Of a stretch of DNA of 64,000 nt, positions 1 through 9,711 are shown piece by piece. Origin of the DNA: Ignavibacteria bacterium UBA7675 (lineage in GTDB: Bacteria > Bacteroidota > Ignavibacteria > Kapaibacteriales > UB7675); contig DLHF01000071.1 of the NCBI GenBank assembly GCA_002483085.1, positions 38,836 through 102,835 on the forward strand, written 5' to 3'. Position numbers and translations under genes: made by a program. The notes under the pieces are model-generated. The model worked only from the letters and a program-made list of their open reading frames with translations, was not told the origin of the DNA and did no database searches. Position 1 is the first letter of the stretch. Each line of letters opens with the position of its first letter.

Positions 1-3000
1 ATCGCGTGTAGCCCCCATAGCCGTTGCAGTCGGGCTAAAGGCATAACCATTGAGCCGTCCCTTCAGATCGGAAAAGCTGATATCTTGTGGTACGATCATC
101 GTTACTGTAAAGCGGCCACGACGCACGGAATCTGCGCTAATATTCAGCAGACCACCAAAGACGAAGTACTTGTGCATGGTATCGCCTATGTCCATCACTT
201 CTTTATTCACATCGCTGTCGTATAAACTAAAGACGACACTGCCGTTAAATGATCCGTCCACTGTTTTATCGTCGTAGTCGAGTACTTCGCCAGTAATGAC
301 TACTTTCGAGAGCGCCTGTACCTGCGGTATGGTATCGCCTGATAGGTCAATGCCATTTATAGAAGTAACGTGAATCTGCTGATTCGGCAAATGCAGCCGC
401 ATTGTAGGGTCGCCGAGCAGAAAGAATTTTTGATCGTTGTCGCCCTTCTTGAGGAGCTTTGTCTGGTACAGAGCATCACCAAGCCGAGGGTAACTACCAT
501 TTTGCCTGCTGAGCAAATGGGAATAAAACGTTTGATTGATCTCTGCATTCTGGTCGGCATAAACAGTACGGGTAGCAGAGAACACACCAATTGCTCCACC
601 CACAGTGCTCGTAAACAACTCCTCTGCTCCACTCTGGCGAGCCGGATCATCAATACGGCCAAAATCGCATGTAGCAGCAGTTAAGAAAAACAACTTATCG
701 CGGTTTGTCATGAGCGGAATTGTTACATCCTTCTCAAAAATCTGCTCGTGCGCCCATACACGGGGATTGCCATGGCCAATCCAGTTGAGAATAAGCGTAC
801 CACTATTGACAGAATTCAGCAATTCTTCTGTGACACGGGGTTTTCTACGCCCTCCCGGAATGTTCTCCGTCGGATACTCCGGCAGGTATATTTTTTTCTG
901 GTACAGGCTCGGCGGCATGTAGTTGACCGAGAGCGTTTCAGATTGCCCAGTATGAAGCGTTCCTTCTCCTTTTACTGGCTGCTCTGTCGTCCAGGAATCA
1001 TCAGCTATCATAGTAATGCGCGTGCGCCACAGGTCGAGCGAAGAATGCAACTCGTAGTGTCTGATCTTGTCTACAATGTCCATTCCCTCGCTGTCGGAGC
1101 GAATAGGAACACGTCCCAAAGCAATATCGACAAGAGCATCATCGCCGGAAATTCTGGCAAAGTAATCTTCGGTCATGGATGTAGTTGTTACAGAACTCAT
1201 CCCCCCATCACTATCCGAATAGGTCTGGTAAGTAGGAACATAGACAGGTTCGTTGGTGCTGATATTTCTGTAATCATAGTGCCCATCGCCCCACAGAATA
1301 ACATATCCGGGCTTTCGCTCCCAGTTTCTGAGTGCAAAGCCAAGGAAATCGCGAATAGCTGTAGGATCGGGCATCCCAGCAGCAAACTCATTGTAAATCT
1401 GGTCGACAGTAACAACCGATACCGTGAGTTCACCTTGCGACTCGCGGAAATCGCGATAAGCGCGAGCCGATTCGAGGAATGCCTTGTTAGTAACCAAGAT
1501 AACATCAGTATTGGCAAATCCATTACGCAGATTCGCAACATCTGCTACTTCAATTGATACCGGAGCCTTTAGCGCACCTGAAATATAATAGCGCTTCGGC
1601 GACTGTACCGGCTGCTCTGCTCGAAACAAGAACATACCGCCGGTCGACGCCTGGTTGCGTACCATGAGAGGACGAGCGCGATCTGTAACATCAAAACCCA
1701 TAATATCACCGGAAAAACCGTTGATACTGTATTCCGTTACACCGCTGCTCACCGGATCGCTATAAAATTCTATTTCGTTGCCATTTGCGACGAATTCACG
1801 TGGATAGTGAATTTCAAACCAGTCGACATTTCCGGATGCACTCTGGGTAGCTCCATTTGTCGTGTACAAAAACTGCAACACGCTCCTGTCGTCTCGAAGC
1901 ACCGAGGTGTTCGCAGACACTTGAGCAGTTGAAATTGTTGCAAAAGAGTACGATGAGCCTAAAGCTCCGCAGGAAATCGAAAGAAGCTGGTTGCCGTTTT
2001 CGCTGATATTAAACCGGGAAGATTCCTTTACTCGATTAGCCACACAAATACGGTAAAACACCGATGCGTCGCCCTGTTTTACAAGATTGGGCAACACCGT
2101 TGTGTACGTGTTGGGGATATCCTTGTTTGCTATGCGCCCCAGCCATCGCCTATCGGAACCGGGATTAAAGATATTGTAGAGTTCTTCTTCATTAAATACT
2201 CGCGCAGTGTACTGTTTCGGTGAATTCACCACCGGATTCTGAGGGACAGGTGCATAATCGGCTCGCAAACCGGGGGTTCCGCCTACCGAAAGCAGATAGT
2301 AATTGCGCCGTGAATAGTGGTTTATAAAATGCCTAAACTTCTCTTTCCCCGCTACTCCCGAATCATAGATAAATCCAGAGGAAGGCGCACCATAGAACAC
2401 AACTGATTGCAGCTCTCCAGAAGATGATGTACGCACAATGATCGGTTGTTCAATTAATTCGTTGTTCTGTCCATCGCTGACGAGTTCGGAGAGTTCGGCT
2501 CCCCCATATCCATAGACTCTAATCGTTGGTACATCGCCGGGGGGCACGGATAAGCCTGCGTTCTTAAGCGCTTGTGCGTCAATAGAATAGATTCCTTCGT
2601 TATCCACACCTATGCGTAACCACACCCCTCCTGTACCTGTAACTGCCGCTCTCTTTGCAGCAGCAGGACTCTGTGGCTCTACCCAGAACGATGCAACAGC
2701 ATCATTCAGGGTGGCACCCAAAAGCTGCGCATCTTGCTTTGCAGGTTTAGCTTGTATCGACGATGGAATCAGGGTTAGTTTCACGCGGACAGACGTAGGG
2801 ATCTGAATACGTCCAGTGGCACCACTGTAAAGCGCAGCTACTACATCGAGAAAAGCCATGTGCATAGAGCGCGATTGGCCAGCATATGTAGCTGTACACC
2901 AGGAAGAGAGAACTGGTCGACTGTAGGCCTGCCGGTCTATAGTGTAGGAAGAAATAGTCGAAAGATCGATGTATTCATGTGTCGGAACTGGAGTGATAAG

Positions 3001-3351
3001 CGCGGCATACGACACAACTCGTTGTACGGATATCTGATCTATACGAAAGCCCGTAGCAGAAGGCACACTAATCGGCAGACGCATTACCAGCATCGAAGGC
3101 TCACCTGGCTGAAGATGCTCAGCAATGGACGCGCCTGTAATCCGGGGTAATACAGTTTGCACACCGGAAACCATAACAGTATCAAACCCCTCAATATGGG
3201 GTCGACACTCAAACTCAAAGGTTGTAGGAGTAGATTGTATAATCTTTACCCCCTGATCAGCATACGAGAGCGCAGTACCAGCCATTACAGGAACGACTGA
3301 AAACAACGCCAGGTACAGCAGAAACTGCCCGAACCGAACTACTGCTTTCAT
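1..3351 (-). CDS. porU: PorU-like T9SS C25 (gingipain-family) peptidase, 3' end outside window
   Basis: An open frame of 1117 codons starts at ATG 3351 and runs off the left edge, so the C-terminus is missing. The N-terminus has a signal peptide (MKAVVRFG then a hydrophobic stretch ending PVMAG). The second half carries the C25 peptidase fold: ILWGDGHYDYRN near the domain start, the catalytic His in WIGHGNPRVW (about residue 860), the catalytic Cys in TAATCDFG (about residue 895), and the family signature FFLLGDPTMRLH. PorU is the surface sortase of the type IX secretion system, which removes C-terminal sorting domains and attaches cargo to lipopolysaccharide. Length, single C25 domain and signal peptide fit PorU. 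A gingipain-like cargo protease is the alternative, because the C-terminus cannot be inspected. It is last in a same-strand series behind two Omp28-like genes. There is no strong ribosome site before the start. Confidence 0.8.
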   Translation of the reverse strand, partial: MKAVVRFGQFLLYLALFSVVPVMAGTALSYADQGVKIIQSTPTTFEFECRPHIEGFDTVMVSGVQTVLPRITGASIAEHLQPGEPSMLVMRLPISVPSATGFRIDQISVQRVVSYAALITPVPTHEYIDLSTISSYTIDRQAYSRPVLSSWCTATYAGQSRSMHMAFLDVVAALYSGATGRIQIPTSVRVKLTLIPSSIQAKPAKQDAQLLGATLNDAVASFWVEPQSPAAAKRAAVTGTGGVWLRIGVDNEGIYSIDAQALKNAGLSVPPGDVPTIRVYGYGGAELSELVSDGQNNELIEQPIIVRTSSSGELQSVVFYGAPSSGFIYDSGVAGKEKFRHFINHYSRRNYYLLSVGGTPGLRADYAPVPQNPVVNSPKQYTARVFNEEELYNIFNPGSDRRWLGRIANKDIPNTYTTVLPNLVKQGDASVFYRICVANRVKESSRFNISENGNQLLSISCGALGSSYSFATISTAQVSANTSVLRDDRSVLQFLYTTNGATQSASGNVDWFEIHYPREFVANGNEIEFYSDPVSSGVTEYSINGFSGDIMGFDVTDRARPLMVRNQASTGGMFLFRAEQPVQSPKRYYISGALKAPVSIEVADVANLRNGFANTDVILVTNKAFLESARAYRDFRESQGELTVSVVTVDQIYNEFAAGMPDPTAIRDFLGFALRNWERKPGYVILWGDGHYDYRNISTNEPVYVPTYQTYSDSDGGMSSVTTTSMTEDYFARISGDDALVDIALGRVPIRSDSEGMDIVDKIRHYELHSSLDLWRTRITMIADDSWTTEQPVKGEGTLHTGQSETLSVNYMPPSLYQKKIYLPEYPTENIPGGRRKPRVTEELLNSVNSGTLILNWIGHGNPRVWAHEQIFEKDVTIPLMTNRDKLFFLTAATCDFGRIDDPARQSGAEELFTSTVGGAIGVFSATRTVYADQNAEINQTFYSHLLSRQNGSYPRLGDALYQTKLLKKGDNDQKFFLLGDPTMRLHLPNQQIHVTSINGIDLSGDTIPQVQALSKVVITGEVLDYDDKTVDGSFNGSVVFSLYDSDVNKEVMDIGDTMHKYFVFGGLLNISADSVRRGRFTVTMIVPQDISFSDLKGRLNGYAFSPTATAMGATRD

Positions 3352-3544
3352 TTGATTACCAAAATATATGAACAGGGGTGAACGAATCATCCAATGGACA
3401 ACCGCTTGTTAATTCATATAAGAGAGGTAGCAACGTGCTCGATAGAATCCTGGGGATAAGAGAGAGAGGAGTAATTCTGAACAATTTACAACAACGACGG
3501 AGTATATGTCAAGAAATTTTTGTTGCTATTTATATCAGGGTAAG

Positions 3545-3578
3545 AAAAAGGCCGACAGACTTCTCCATCGGCCTTTTT
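3545..3578 (-). terminator. Rho-independent terminator after the large Omp28-like gene
   Basis: AAAAAGGCCGA pairs with TCGGCCTTTTT around a 13-base loop, giving an 11-bp stem with a T-run on either strand. It sits 22 bases past the stop of the minus-strand Omp28-like gene and probably separates it from the PorU-like gene. Confidence 0.8.
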
Positions 3579-3599
3579 CCATAAAAAAAGCAACTTCGC

Positions 3600-6023
3600 T
3601 TATTTCACACTGACAACAGGCAACGATACAGATTCGCCACCGACTGTCATAACAACGTGATACATACCAGCGGCGAGGTTCGAGCCATCAATAGCGGCTG
3701 TGTGCTCACCGGGCAGAACAACGCTGTTTACGAGAACAGCTACTTCGCGACCCTGCTCATTGAACAGTGCGATACGAACGTTTTTCGCAATGCCATTGTT
3801 CAGCGAGTAGCGTACTACCGACGAACCAACGAACGGGTTCGGGCCAGCGCTGACAGAAAATTCGCCATTACGGCTTTCTGTTTCGCTAACCGAGCTCGTA
3901 TTTGCAGTAGCTTCGCCTTTGATCTCGTAGTTATACAGGCCACCATCTTCTTCGTTGGTCGAGATCGAAAGCAGCGGCATGTTGTCGCCTTGATCAATGA
4001 TACCAACAGCGGAAGGAGCAAAATGCAGTGTAAAGGAGAGTTTTTCTCCTTCAGCAAGCGTAATCGGTGTAGCCGGGAATGTCGAGGGCAGACCGACGAT
4101 GGTAATACCGTAGGAACCGAAGTTCTCGCGGAAGTCGGAGACATCAGAAATTTCGAGACCAGCAGCATTAGCTGCCTGAATTTCCATAGTAATATCGTGC
4201 GACTCACCCACTTTTACTTTACCGAAATCAAGAGGCTCACTCGGGTTAGCGCTCAGAATAGCTTTGGGCCTCGGAGCAGCTACTTTGCCTTCGATCCAGT
4301 CGAGAGCCTTGCCGATCAGTTCTGCACGTGCATCAGCATCGTCGATGATAGAAGGAGTAATGCCAAAGAATACGGCGCGAGCATTGTCGAGTTCGGCGCG
4401 AGCAGCAATAGTAGAATCAGCAAATCCTTGGTGAGCAAGGATCACTTTTGTATTCGGATCCGTTGATTTGATCAGCGGAGTAAGGTAGTTCACCAATGTG
4501 CCCAGTTCTTTGAATCCATCTGTAATAGGATCGTCTTTGACACCTATTAATCTTACAATAAGATTGCTGTACCCTTGGCGAATCGGCTGAACATACTGGA
4601 TACCTAATTTCGAGTGCAGCGAAGCAGCGGGATCACCACTTGCACCATAAGTTTGAGCAGCACCAGCAAACAGCATGCCCACGCCACGGTCAAGCAGATC
4701 CATAGCATAGAACTGCTCGGTTCCGTCGATTATACCACTTGCACCTGTGTTCCACACAACATACTTGAGATTCTCAAGATCGTCGAGCTTGGGCAGAACA
4801 GAATTAACAGGCACATCGAAATAACCACTGCGGCCTGTAGCTGCTACGGAATTGGCCATCGAATACGTATAATCGCCATTATCATCTGTAAGCTGAATGG
4901 TTTCAACGTCTTTGGAGAGAATCGACTGAAGAGCTACGCTCATCGGTGTACTGCCATCCATATAGGACACAACCATATCACCCATACCAGTGGTAGCACC
5001 TTTGGTAAAGGTCATTGTTACTTTCTGCTGGCCACCAGCCGGAATTGTAACTTCAGTGTTGCCACCGCCTACGCTGGCAGTCCAGTCAGCAGGAGTGCGT
5101 ACAGATTTGCTAATGCCATATGTAGCCGCAGCATCAGTGTTGTTGCTAATTGTCACTTCAGTTGTCACTTGGCCATTCGGCTCTTCAATGCTGAAGCCGG
5201 GCAGCGGCATTGTGCGAACAAAGCTCGTGCTTGCCAACGAACCGTAGTCGCCGATGTCTTCCGAAGTACCAGCCTGCACAATTTCCATTGTCTTTGTGTT
5301 TTGCAGGAATGCCACAACATACACTTCGCCGTCGCCTTGGGGCCACAGTTCGGTGCTTTTCATCGTGTAGGAAAAATCAAAGGATTTTTGCTCATTTGCG
5401 GCGATATTAACAGCCGTGCCCTGCCAGTTCGGCAGCATCGTCAGTACTGCATCTTCGAACTCATCCTGTCCATTCGAGTTAGCCAGAGTGTTCGGCAGAT
5501 TGGGCAAAGAAACATAATCTGCGATTACGAGTACATGCAGTACATAGTCCGTGAGATCCATGCCGGTCTCGACATCGATTTTTACGCCCACATTTGGCAT
5601 AGCGGTCTTATTCTCTGTGACTTTGATCTCGACAGGATAAATAAATGTCTGATCAAACTTAGCTGCTGCCATCAGCGCGGATTCTTCACGCGGGTCCATC
5701 GCATAGTGGCCATTTACCTGTGCTGCCGGAATGCCTGCTACACTGTACTTGTCGTGTACTTTGCGGCCATCTGGGAAAGCAAGGTTAAATGGGTCGTTTT
5801 TCGCGGGATAATCCTCGTGGTAACGCACAGAAATGATGCCATTTTCCGACTTCACCACTTTGGCCAATACGGGATCGGCACCTACGCAAGGCCCACAAGT
5901 AGCACTGGTAAACTCTTCAATGACTACCAGACGCTTCTTGGCTGCCAGAAGATCCTGCGCAGGCGCAAGGAGAACCGCTGTCGCAACGGCTGCTCCCGCG
6001 AACTTCGTAAAAGAAAACTTCAT
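3600..6023 (-). CDS. Omp28-related T9SS cargo with N-terminal thioredoxin-like domain
   Basis: A secreted 807-residue protein. Signal peptide at 1-28 (MKFSFTKFAGAAVATAVLLA). Residues 30-140 resemble a thioredoxin fold with EEFTSATCGPCVGADP, so a CGPC redox motif. An Omp28-type beta domain follows, then a middle segment with a flavodoxin/ThuA-like look (QFYAMDLLDRGVGMLFAG), an abnormal-spindle-like/choice-of-anchor beta domain (about 600-710: PLDFGKVKVGESHDITM), and a C-terminal T9SS type A sorting domain starting GPNPFVGSSVVRYSL and ending SLPVVSVK. Start ATG 6023 has GGAG five bases upstream. It is expected to be exported by T9SS and anchored on the cell surface. The substrate of the CXXC site is unknown. 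It follows an Omp28-like lipoprotein gene at 257 bases, so it may have its own promoter. Confidence 0.85.
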   Translation of the reverse strand: MKFSFTKFAGAAVATAVLLAPAQDLLAAKKRLVVIEEFTSATCGPCVGADPVLAKVVKSENGIISVRYHEDYPAKNDPFNLAFPDGRKVHDKYSVAGIPAAQVNGHYAMDPREESALMAAAKFDQTFIYPVEIKVTENKTAMPNVGVKIDVETGMDLTDYVLHVLVIADYVSLPNLPNTLANSNGQDEFEDAVLTMLPNWQGTAVNIAANEQKSFDFSYTMKSTELWPQGDGEVYVVAFLQNTKTMEIVQAGTSEDIGDYGSLASTSFVRTMPLPGFSIEEPNGQVTTEVTISNNTDAAATYGISKSVRTPADWTASVGGGNTEVTIPAGGQQKVTMTFTKGATTGMGDMVVSYMDGSTPMSVALQSILSKDVETIQLTDDNGDYTYSMANSVAATGRSGYFDVPVNSVLPKLDDLENLKYVVWNTGASGIIDGTEQFYAMDLLDRGVGMLFAGAAQTYGASGDPAASLHSKLGIQYVQPIRQGYSNLIVRLIGVKDDPITDGFKELGTLVNYLTPLIKSTDPNTKVILAHQGFADSTIAARAELDNARAVFFGITPSIIDDADARAELIGKALDWIEGKVAAPRPKAILSANPSEPLDFGKVKVGESHDITMEIQAANAAGLEISDVSDFRENFGSYGITIVGLPSTFPATPITLAEGEKLSFTLHFAPSAVGIIDQGDNMPLLSISTNEEDGGLYNYEIKGEATANTSSVSETESRNGEFSVSAGPNPFVGSSVVRYSLNNGIAKNVRIALFNEQGREVAVLVNSVVLPGEHTAAIDGSNLAAGMYHVVMTVGGESVSLPVVSVK

Positions 6024-6280
6024 ACAAGCTCCAATTGTTGATTGTTAATGATCAGAGAGGATCGTTTTAAATTCTCATGATATCAAAGTTTGTTGCCACA
6101 AGCTCTTATACTACTAAAGAATTGCCAATTAATCAAGGATAAATTGTAGAACCGGCAACTGCCAAAGGAAGTATAATTCGACTACAATGGCTCCTAAAAA
6201 CTCTGCAATGCAGACATCGGCAAGCTGGAAATAGTTACAAATACGCAGACCCTAGCATATCCGCATCTCCCCTACTCTAC

Positions 6281-7183
6281 CTATTTCATCACTTCAAGTT
6301 CTTCTACTTGGAGAATTTCGTATTCGCCCTTATTTGTGTTTACCGGGCTGTACGAAGGGTCGTACCGATGCACATACGCAAGAACCTTACAGTGTTCGGG
6401 CATCCAGTCGGGGTTCAGTGTGATCGTGTACTCTCGGCTGAACTGCGCCCCGGCAGCTATGGCCGCATCGCTTACGCGCTCGCCCCACCACTTGCCATTT
6501 ACCGAACCGCGCATCACATGGTTGTGCACATAGTCGAGTACCTTTTGGTCACCCTGCCTGCGATTGTCGATTTGCGGCTTTACAATACTGTCCTCTACAA
6601 TGAAGACAGCCAGATAGTTGTCGCTCATCTGGGCATTGACATAGTCCAAATTCACTTTTACCGTCAGAGAACGAGTGGACTCGTTGTACTCATTTGTCAG
6701 TTCTACGGCCAAATCTGCCTCGGCACTGCTATCTATAATAGCTTTAACGGCTTCGCTCCACTGCCCCGATTCGAGCATACGCCCAGTAGCACTCGGCAGC
6801 AGTGTGCGGCTTATCATTCCATTCGGATACTGCGGCACTTTAAAAAAGGTCGCGAGGTCTGTTGCAGCTTCATTGCGAAAATCGTAGATGAAATCGCCTA
6901 CTGGATCGGGTTTGGCATAAAAGCCTGCGTGGATCGACACACTGTACACCCGACCTCCGTATAGGTGTTCGAGATCTTTAGCGAGTTCAGCCGCAGCCGG
7001 ACAATTGGGGCACTTAAAGCCAGTAAAGTCTTCTATAAGAATTTTTCTGGTCACTTTGCTCGTGTCCGGACCTGGGTCTACCGGAGTCTCTCTGTACGGA
7101 GCTTCCACCACATCGCATCCCCATACTGCCAGCGCGAGGAGCACAACAAGCCCCAAGTATCTATTATTTGTCTTTGTTGCCAT
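6281..7183 (-). CDS. Omp28-related lipoprotein with CXXC thioredoxin-like domain
   Basis: A 300-residue protein with a lipoprotein signal: hydrophobic GLVVLLALAVWGC gives a lipobox Cys at about residue 23. The Omp28 family pattern follows: ILIEDFTGFKCPNCPAAAE, a CPNC motif in the position of the thioredoxin active site, then a beta-sandwich C-terminal half with repeated LTVKVNLDYV-type strands. Omp28 proteins are outer-membrane-associated and best known from Porphyromonas. The enzymatic role of CPNC has not been established, and disulfide exchange is inferred from the motif. The gene is 24 bases from the DUF6029 gene, so the two are almost certainly cotranscribed. It has no T9SS sorting domain, unlike its larger paralogue downstream. 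Confidence 0.85.
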   Translation of the reverse strand: MATKTNNRYLGLVVLLALAVWGCDVVEAPYRETPVDPGPDTSKVTRKILIEDFTGFKCPNCPAAAELAKDLEHLYGGRVYSVSIHAGFYAKPDPVGDFIYDFRNEAATDLATFFKVPQYPNGMISRTLLPSATGRMLESGQWSEAVKAIIDSSAEADLAVELTNEYNESTRSLTVKVNLDYVNAQMSDNYLAVFIVEDSIVKPQIDNRRQGDQKVLDYVHNHVMRGSVNGKWWGERVSDAAIAAGAQFSREYTITLNPDWMPEHCKVLAYVHRYDPSYSPVNTNKGEYEILQVEELEVMK

Positions 7184-7207
7184 ATAACACGTCCCTGCTT
7201 TAACTCA

Positions 7208-8857
7208 TTAAAAAGAGCTGGATAAAGAAAAAGTTACACCTGAAGCCGCAGGTACTACGCGGCAAACACCGCCCACGCACAGAAGACCTCCGCGCTGCCT
7301 GCCAAACGAAAGCGAGGCACGATGCACATCTTTTACAAAAACAATACCGGCACTATAGTAGTGAAGTCGCTTTTCGGTATGCTCGTTTCCGTAGTTGTAC
7401 TGGTCGTACACCGAAAAGAACCACGACGGAGCAACTGCGTATTCTACAAGCGCAAAAGCCCAGTTGCCAAAGCCCTTTTCCTGCGCTGTTTCATCCTGAT
7501 TGGACGACATATGCTGCAATTCTACGTGGATACTATTGGAGGCAGTAAGCCTGTAGGTAAGATCGGCGATTACAATATTAGAGTAAATAAGTCCGTACCC
7601 TGTTTTTCCTTCTATCTGATCCTTGTCGTAAGTAAGGTTCACATATCCAAGAGTCGTTTTCAGGTCTGTGCTCCACTTCTTGGTTATTTCAATGTTGAAA
7701 TCGCGGTAATACAGCCTGTCGCCTTCTCCTGGGAATGGCGATTCGTAAGTGAACTCATCGATCATAGTCGTGTCGATCTGATGAACCTGCGAATAGTTCA
7801 GCGCAATATCCACACCGTATTTTCCACCGAGAGAGCTGTTGCGCGGAATATTGTACACCACATCGGCTTGCCAGCCAACTTCACCTGTAGGCTGCGTGCC
7901 ATACGGATAAATAGCAGGCAGAGTATAGGTGTGTTGTTTGGTAATAGCAGGCAGGTAATTCACTGTAAGATTATTACCCGTAGCCGAACGGTCGGAACGG
8001 AAATCCATATTATCAATCCGCTTACCGCTCAGCGTAATTCCCAAACCTGTTGCAGCATAGGAAGCAGAGAGATAAACCGCCGTACCGGGATTATAAGAGA
8101 ACTTATTAGAAGTCGACGGGTCGTTGATTTTATAGGCGTATTCGCCAAGCAAAGAGAAATCGCCATAGCCAGCATTGAGGCGGCCAGCAAAAGCGGCGAC
8201 ATTTTCAGGGAGTTTGTACAAAGGATCGTTATCGTCTTGAAATTTACTCACTGCACTTGCACCCAAGCCAAGACGCAATCCGTCTTCCTGAAGCGAGGGA
8301 AAAAGTTCATTGAGTGTAAGATCGAGATCGGCGCCGCGTATAAGCCCGGGGCCAGTTGTCCAAAAGGAACGCTGCTTGCCAATAAGCCCGGTCACGCGGA
8401 TACCATCGTACAGGCGCGCATGTAGGCGTACACCATCGAAGGCATTATCAATACCGAGTTGTTTTTCTTCGTAGCTGCGCAGGATGAGACCTGTGCCAAA
8501 TTGCTCGTAAAAATTTCCGGCTGTCACTTCTATATCGTCGCTTTTATAAGAGGCATACCGAAAGGCAATGCCGTTTCCTTCGTAGCGAGAGTCGAACCCA
8601 AGCAAGGGCTTCTGGTAGGCTTCGTACCGCACACCGGCAGAGAAATTCCCCCGGGTGTAATACAAGTTGAGGTACGAATTCATACGTATCTTTTCGTCGA
8701 CTTCCTCGGCGCCAATAGCGGAATCACGAGTATAATACTGTGCGTCGATTTGAAAGTTGCCGGAAAGACTACCGAAATCAATATCCTGTGAGTGCAAAGG
8801 AGTAGCACATGCAGCGGCTATGGCCGCACAGGTAAGAAGGGCATGGAGTTTTAGCAC
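7208..8857 (-). CDS. DUF6029-family envelope protein (predicted outer membrane beta-barrel)
   Basis: About 549 residues from the GTG at 8857, which gives a clean signal peptide (KLHALLTCAAIAAACATPLHSQ). The mature part is rich in alternating beta strands such as GNFQIDAQYYTRDS, NSYLNLYYTRGNFSAGVRY and YGDFSLLGEYAYKIND, and it ends in Phe (FSLSSSF), which is typical of outer membrane beta-barrels. It resembles the DUF6029 family of Bacteroidota, whose function is unknown. The same frame stays open to a TTG at 8914, but that codon lies inside the terminator hairpin of the preceding tlpA-like gene, so the longer form is unlikely. Neighbours are a TlpA thioredoxin upstream and an Omp28-like lipoprotein 24 bases downstream, which suggests a shared envelope redox or assembly role. 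Confidence 0.75.
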   Translation of the reverse strand: MLKLHALLTCAAIAAACATPLHSQDIDFGSLSGNFQIDAQYYTRDSAIGAEEVDEKIRMNSYLNLYYTRGNFSAGVRYEAYQKPLLGFDSRYEGNGIAFRYASYKSDDIEVTAGNFYEQFGTGLILRSYEEKQLGIDNAFDGVRLHARLYDGIRVTGLIGKQRSFWTTGPGLIRGADLDLTLNELFPSLQEDGLRLGLGASAVSKFQDDNDPLYKLPENVAAFAGRLNAGYGDFSLLGEYAYKINDPSTSNKFSYNPGTAVYLSASYAATGLGITLSGKRIDNMDFRSDRSATGNNLTVNYLPAITKQHTYTLPAIYPYGTQPTGEVGWQADVVYNIPRNSSLGGKYGVDIALNYSQVHQIDTTMIDEFTYESPFPGEGDRLYYRDFNIEITKKWSTDLKTTLGYVNLTYDKDQIEGKTGYGLIYSNIVIADLTYRLTASNSIHVELQHMSSNQDETAQEKGFGNWAFALVEYAVAPSWFFSVYDQYNYGNEHTEKRLHYYSAGIVFVKDVHRASLSFGRQRGGLLCVGGVCRVVPAASGVTFSLSSSF

Positions 8858-8901
8858 TGCAAATGTTCTATTAGATGGGAAAAGAACGTAACTGTCAGTT
8901 G

Positions 8902-8939
8902 GAAAAGCGGTCAAATGCGACGCATTCGACCGCTTTTCA
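8902..8939 (-). terminator. Terminator after the TlpA-like gene; overlaps a false TTG start
   Basis: GAAAAGCGGTC and GACCGCTTTTC form an 11-bp stem, extended inside by AATGCG/CGCATT pairing. It lies about 40 bases past the TlpA stop on the minus strand. A TTG that could open the DUF6029 frame falls within it, which argues for the internal GTG start of that gene. Confidence 0.75.
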
Positions 8940-8979
8940 CATGAAAGACTTTTTACGTGTGTAAGCCAAGTCCAACCTC

Positions 8980-9501
8980 TTATTCAGCGATTTTTTCGCC
9001 TTTGGCCAGCTTCTGTACAAGTTCATACAGATGCTCTTCATCGCCGGGAGCGTAGGACGTATGTTGCCATACAATCTCGCCATTACCGTCCAGAAGGAAT
9101 GTGTGCGGAACGTTGTTAACATTCATTTTGCGCTTAAAATCGCTATTTTCATCAATATAGACCTCGTATTGCCAGCCACGTCCCTTCACAAAAGGAGCAA
9201 CCTTCGAACTATTGCGCGAGTCGTCGATGGAAATAGCTACAAGCTTCACCCCTGTTTCTTTCTGCCAGTCGGCGTACAGGTCGTTAATACTGTTGAGTTC
9301 CTGAATACAGGGTTTGCACCAGGTAGCCCAAAAGCTGATAATCATAGGCTTGCCATTGTTGCCAAAAGTACCCGTGCTTACGCTCTGGCCTTTTACGTCC
9401 TTGACATTAGCATCAGGAAGTTTGGAGGCGTCACCTGCGGCCACAGCACTCCCCAGAAACACGATACATATAAAAGCTGAAACGAGAGCCAGATATTTCA
9501 T
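8980..9501 (-). CDS. TlpA-family thiol-disulfide oxidoreductase
   Basis: A 173-residue exported thioredoxin-like protein. Signal peptide MKYLALVSAFICIVFLGSAVA, then the TlpA/ResA pattern: LPDANVKDVKGQ at the N-terminus of the fold, the active site ISFWATWCKPCIQEL (WCKPC), the LVAISIDDS strand, the cis-Pro loop NNVPHTFLLDGNGEIVW, and a charged C-terminal helix. These proteins keep periplasmic cysteines reduced, often for cytochrome c maturation or specific client proteins. The genes that follow encode two Omp28-like proteins with their own CXXC motifs, so they are plausible clients (inference). Start ATG 9501 is preceded by AAGGTACAGGT. It heads the minus-strand cluster and is followed by a strong hairpin, so readthrough or a second promoter would be needed for the next gene. 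Confidence 0.88.
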   Translation of the reverse strand: MKYLALVSAFICIVFLGSAVAAGDASKLPDANVKDVKGQSVSTGTFGNNGKPMIISFWATWCKPCIQELNSINDLYADWQKETGVKLVAISIDDSRNSSKVAPFVKGRGWQYEVYIDENSDFKRKMNVNNVPHTFLLDGNGEIVWQHTSYAPGDEEHLYELVQKLAKGEKIAE

Positions 9502-9673
9502 ACCTGTACCTTACAATTGTTCAGAGATACATTACTGCCGTAATACCTACGTCAGACAGGAAAAAAAATTTTTAATCCATAGTTTTCTTCGCTATTTTCG
9601 GCAGTGGCAAATTTATACTGATCAGCGTGTTAATTGAAACTTTTTTTTACCGCATGACGTACTTTGCCCAGTG

Positions 9674-9700
9674 TTGCATGTGTTTTGCCAACATTATAAT
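9674..9700 (+). promoter_or_regulatory. Possible sigma-70-like promoter of the small T9SS cargo gene
   Basis: TTGCAT (9674-9679) and a perfect TATAAT (9695-9700) are separated by 15 bases. The -10 box is only 11 bases from ATG 9712, which would leave a very short leader. No Shine-Dalgarno site is visible there. The spacing is shorter than ideal. Confidence 0.35.
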
Positions 9701-9711
9701 GTATAAAGACT

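Noticed and set aside
748..1557. A 269-codon plus-strand open frame
   Set aside because: It is the shadow of the PorU-like gene, whose minus-strand frame contains the C25 catalytic motifs over the same bases.
4614..6041. A 475-codon open frame on the plus strand
   Set aside because: It is antisense to the Omp28-like T9SS gene, which has a signal peptide, CGPC motif and sorting domain. The opposite-strand translation is Cys/His-rich with no family resemblance.
7322..8425. A 367-codon plus-strand open frame
   Set aside because: Antisense to the DUF6029 gene, with no ribosome site or protein-like composition.
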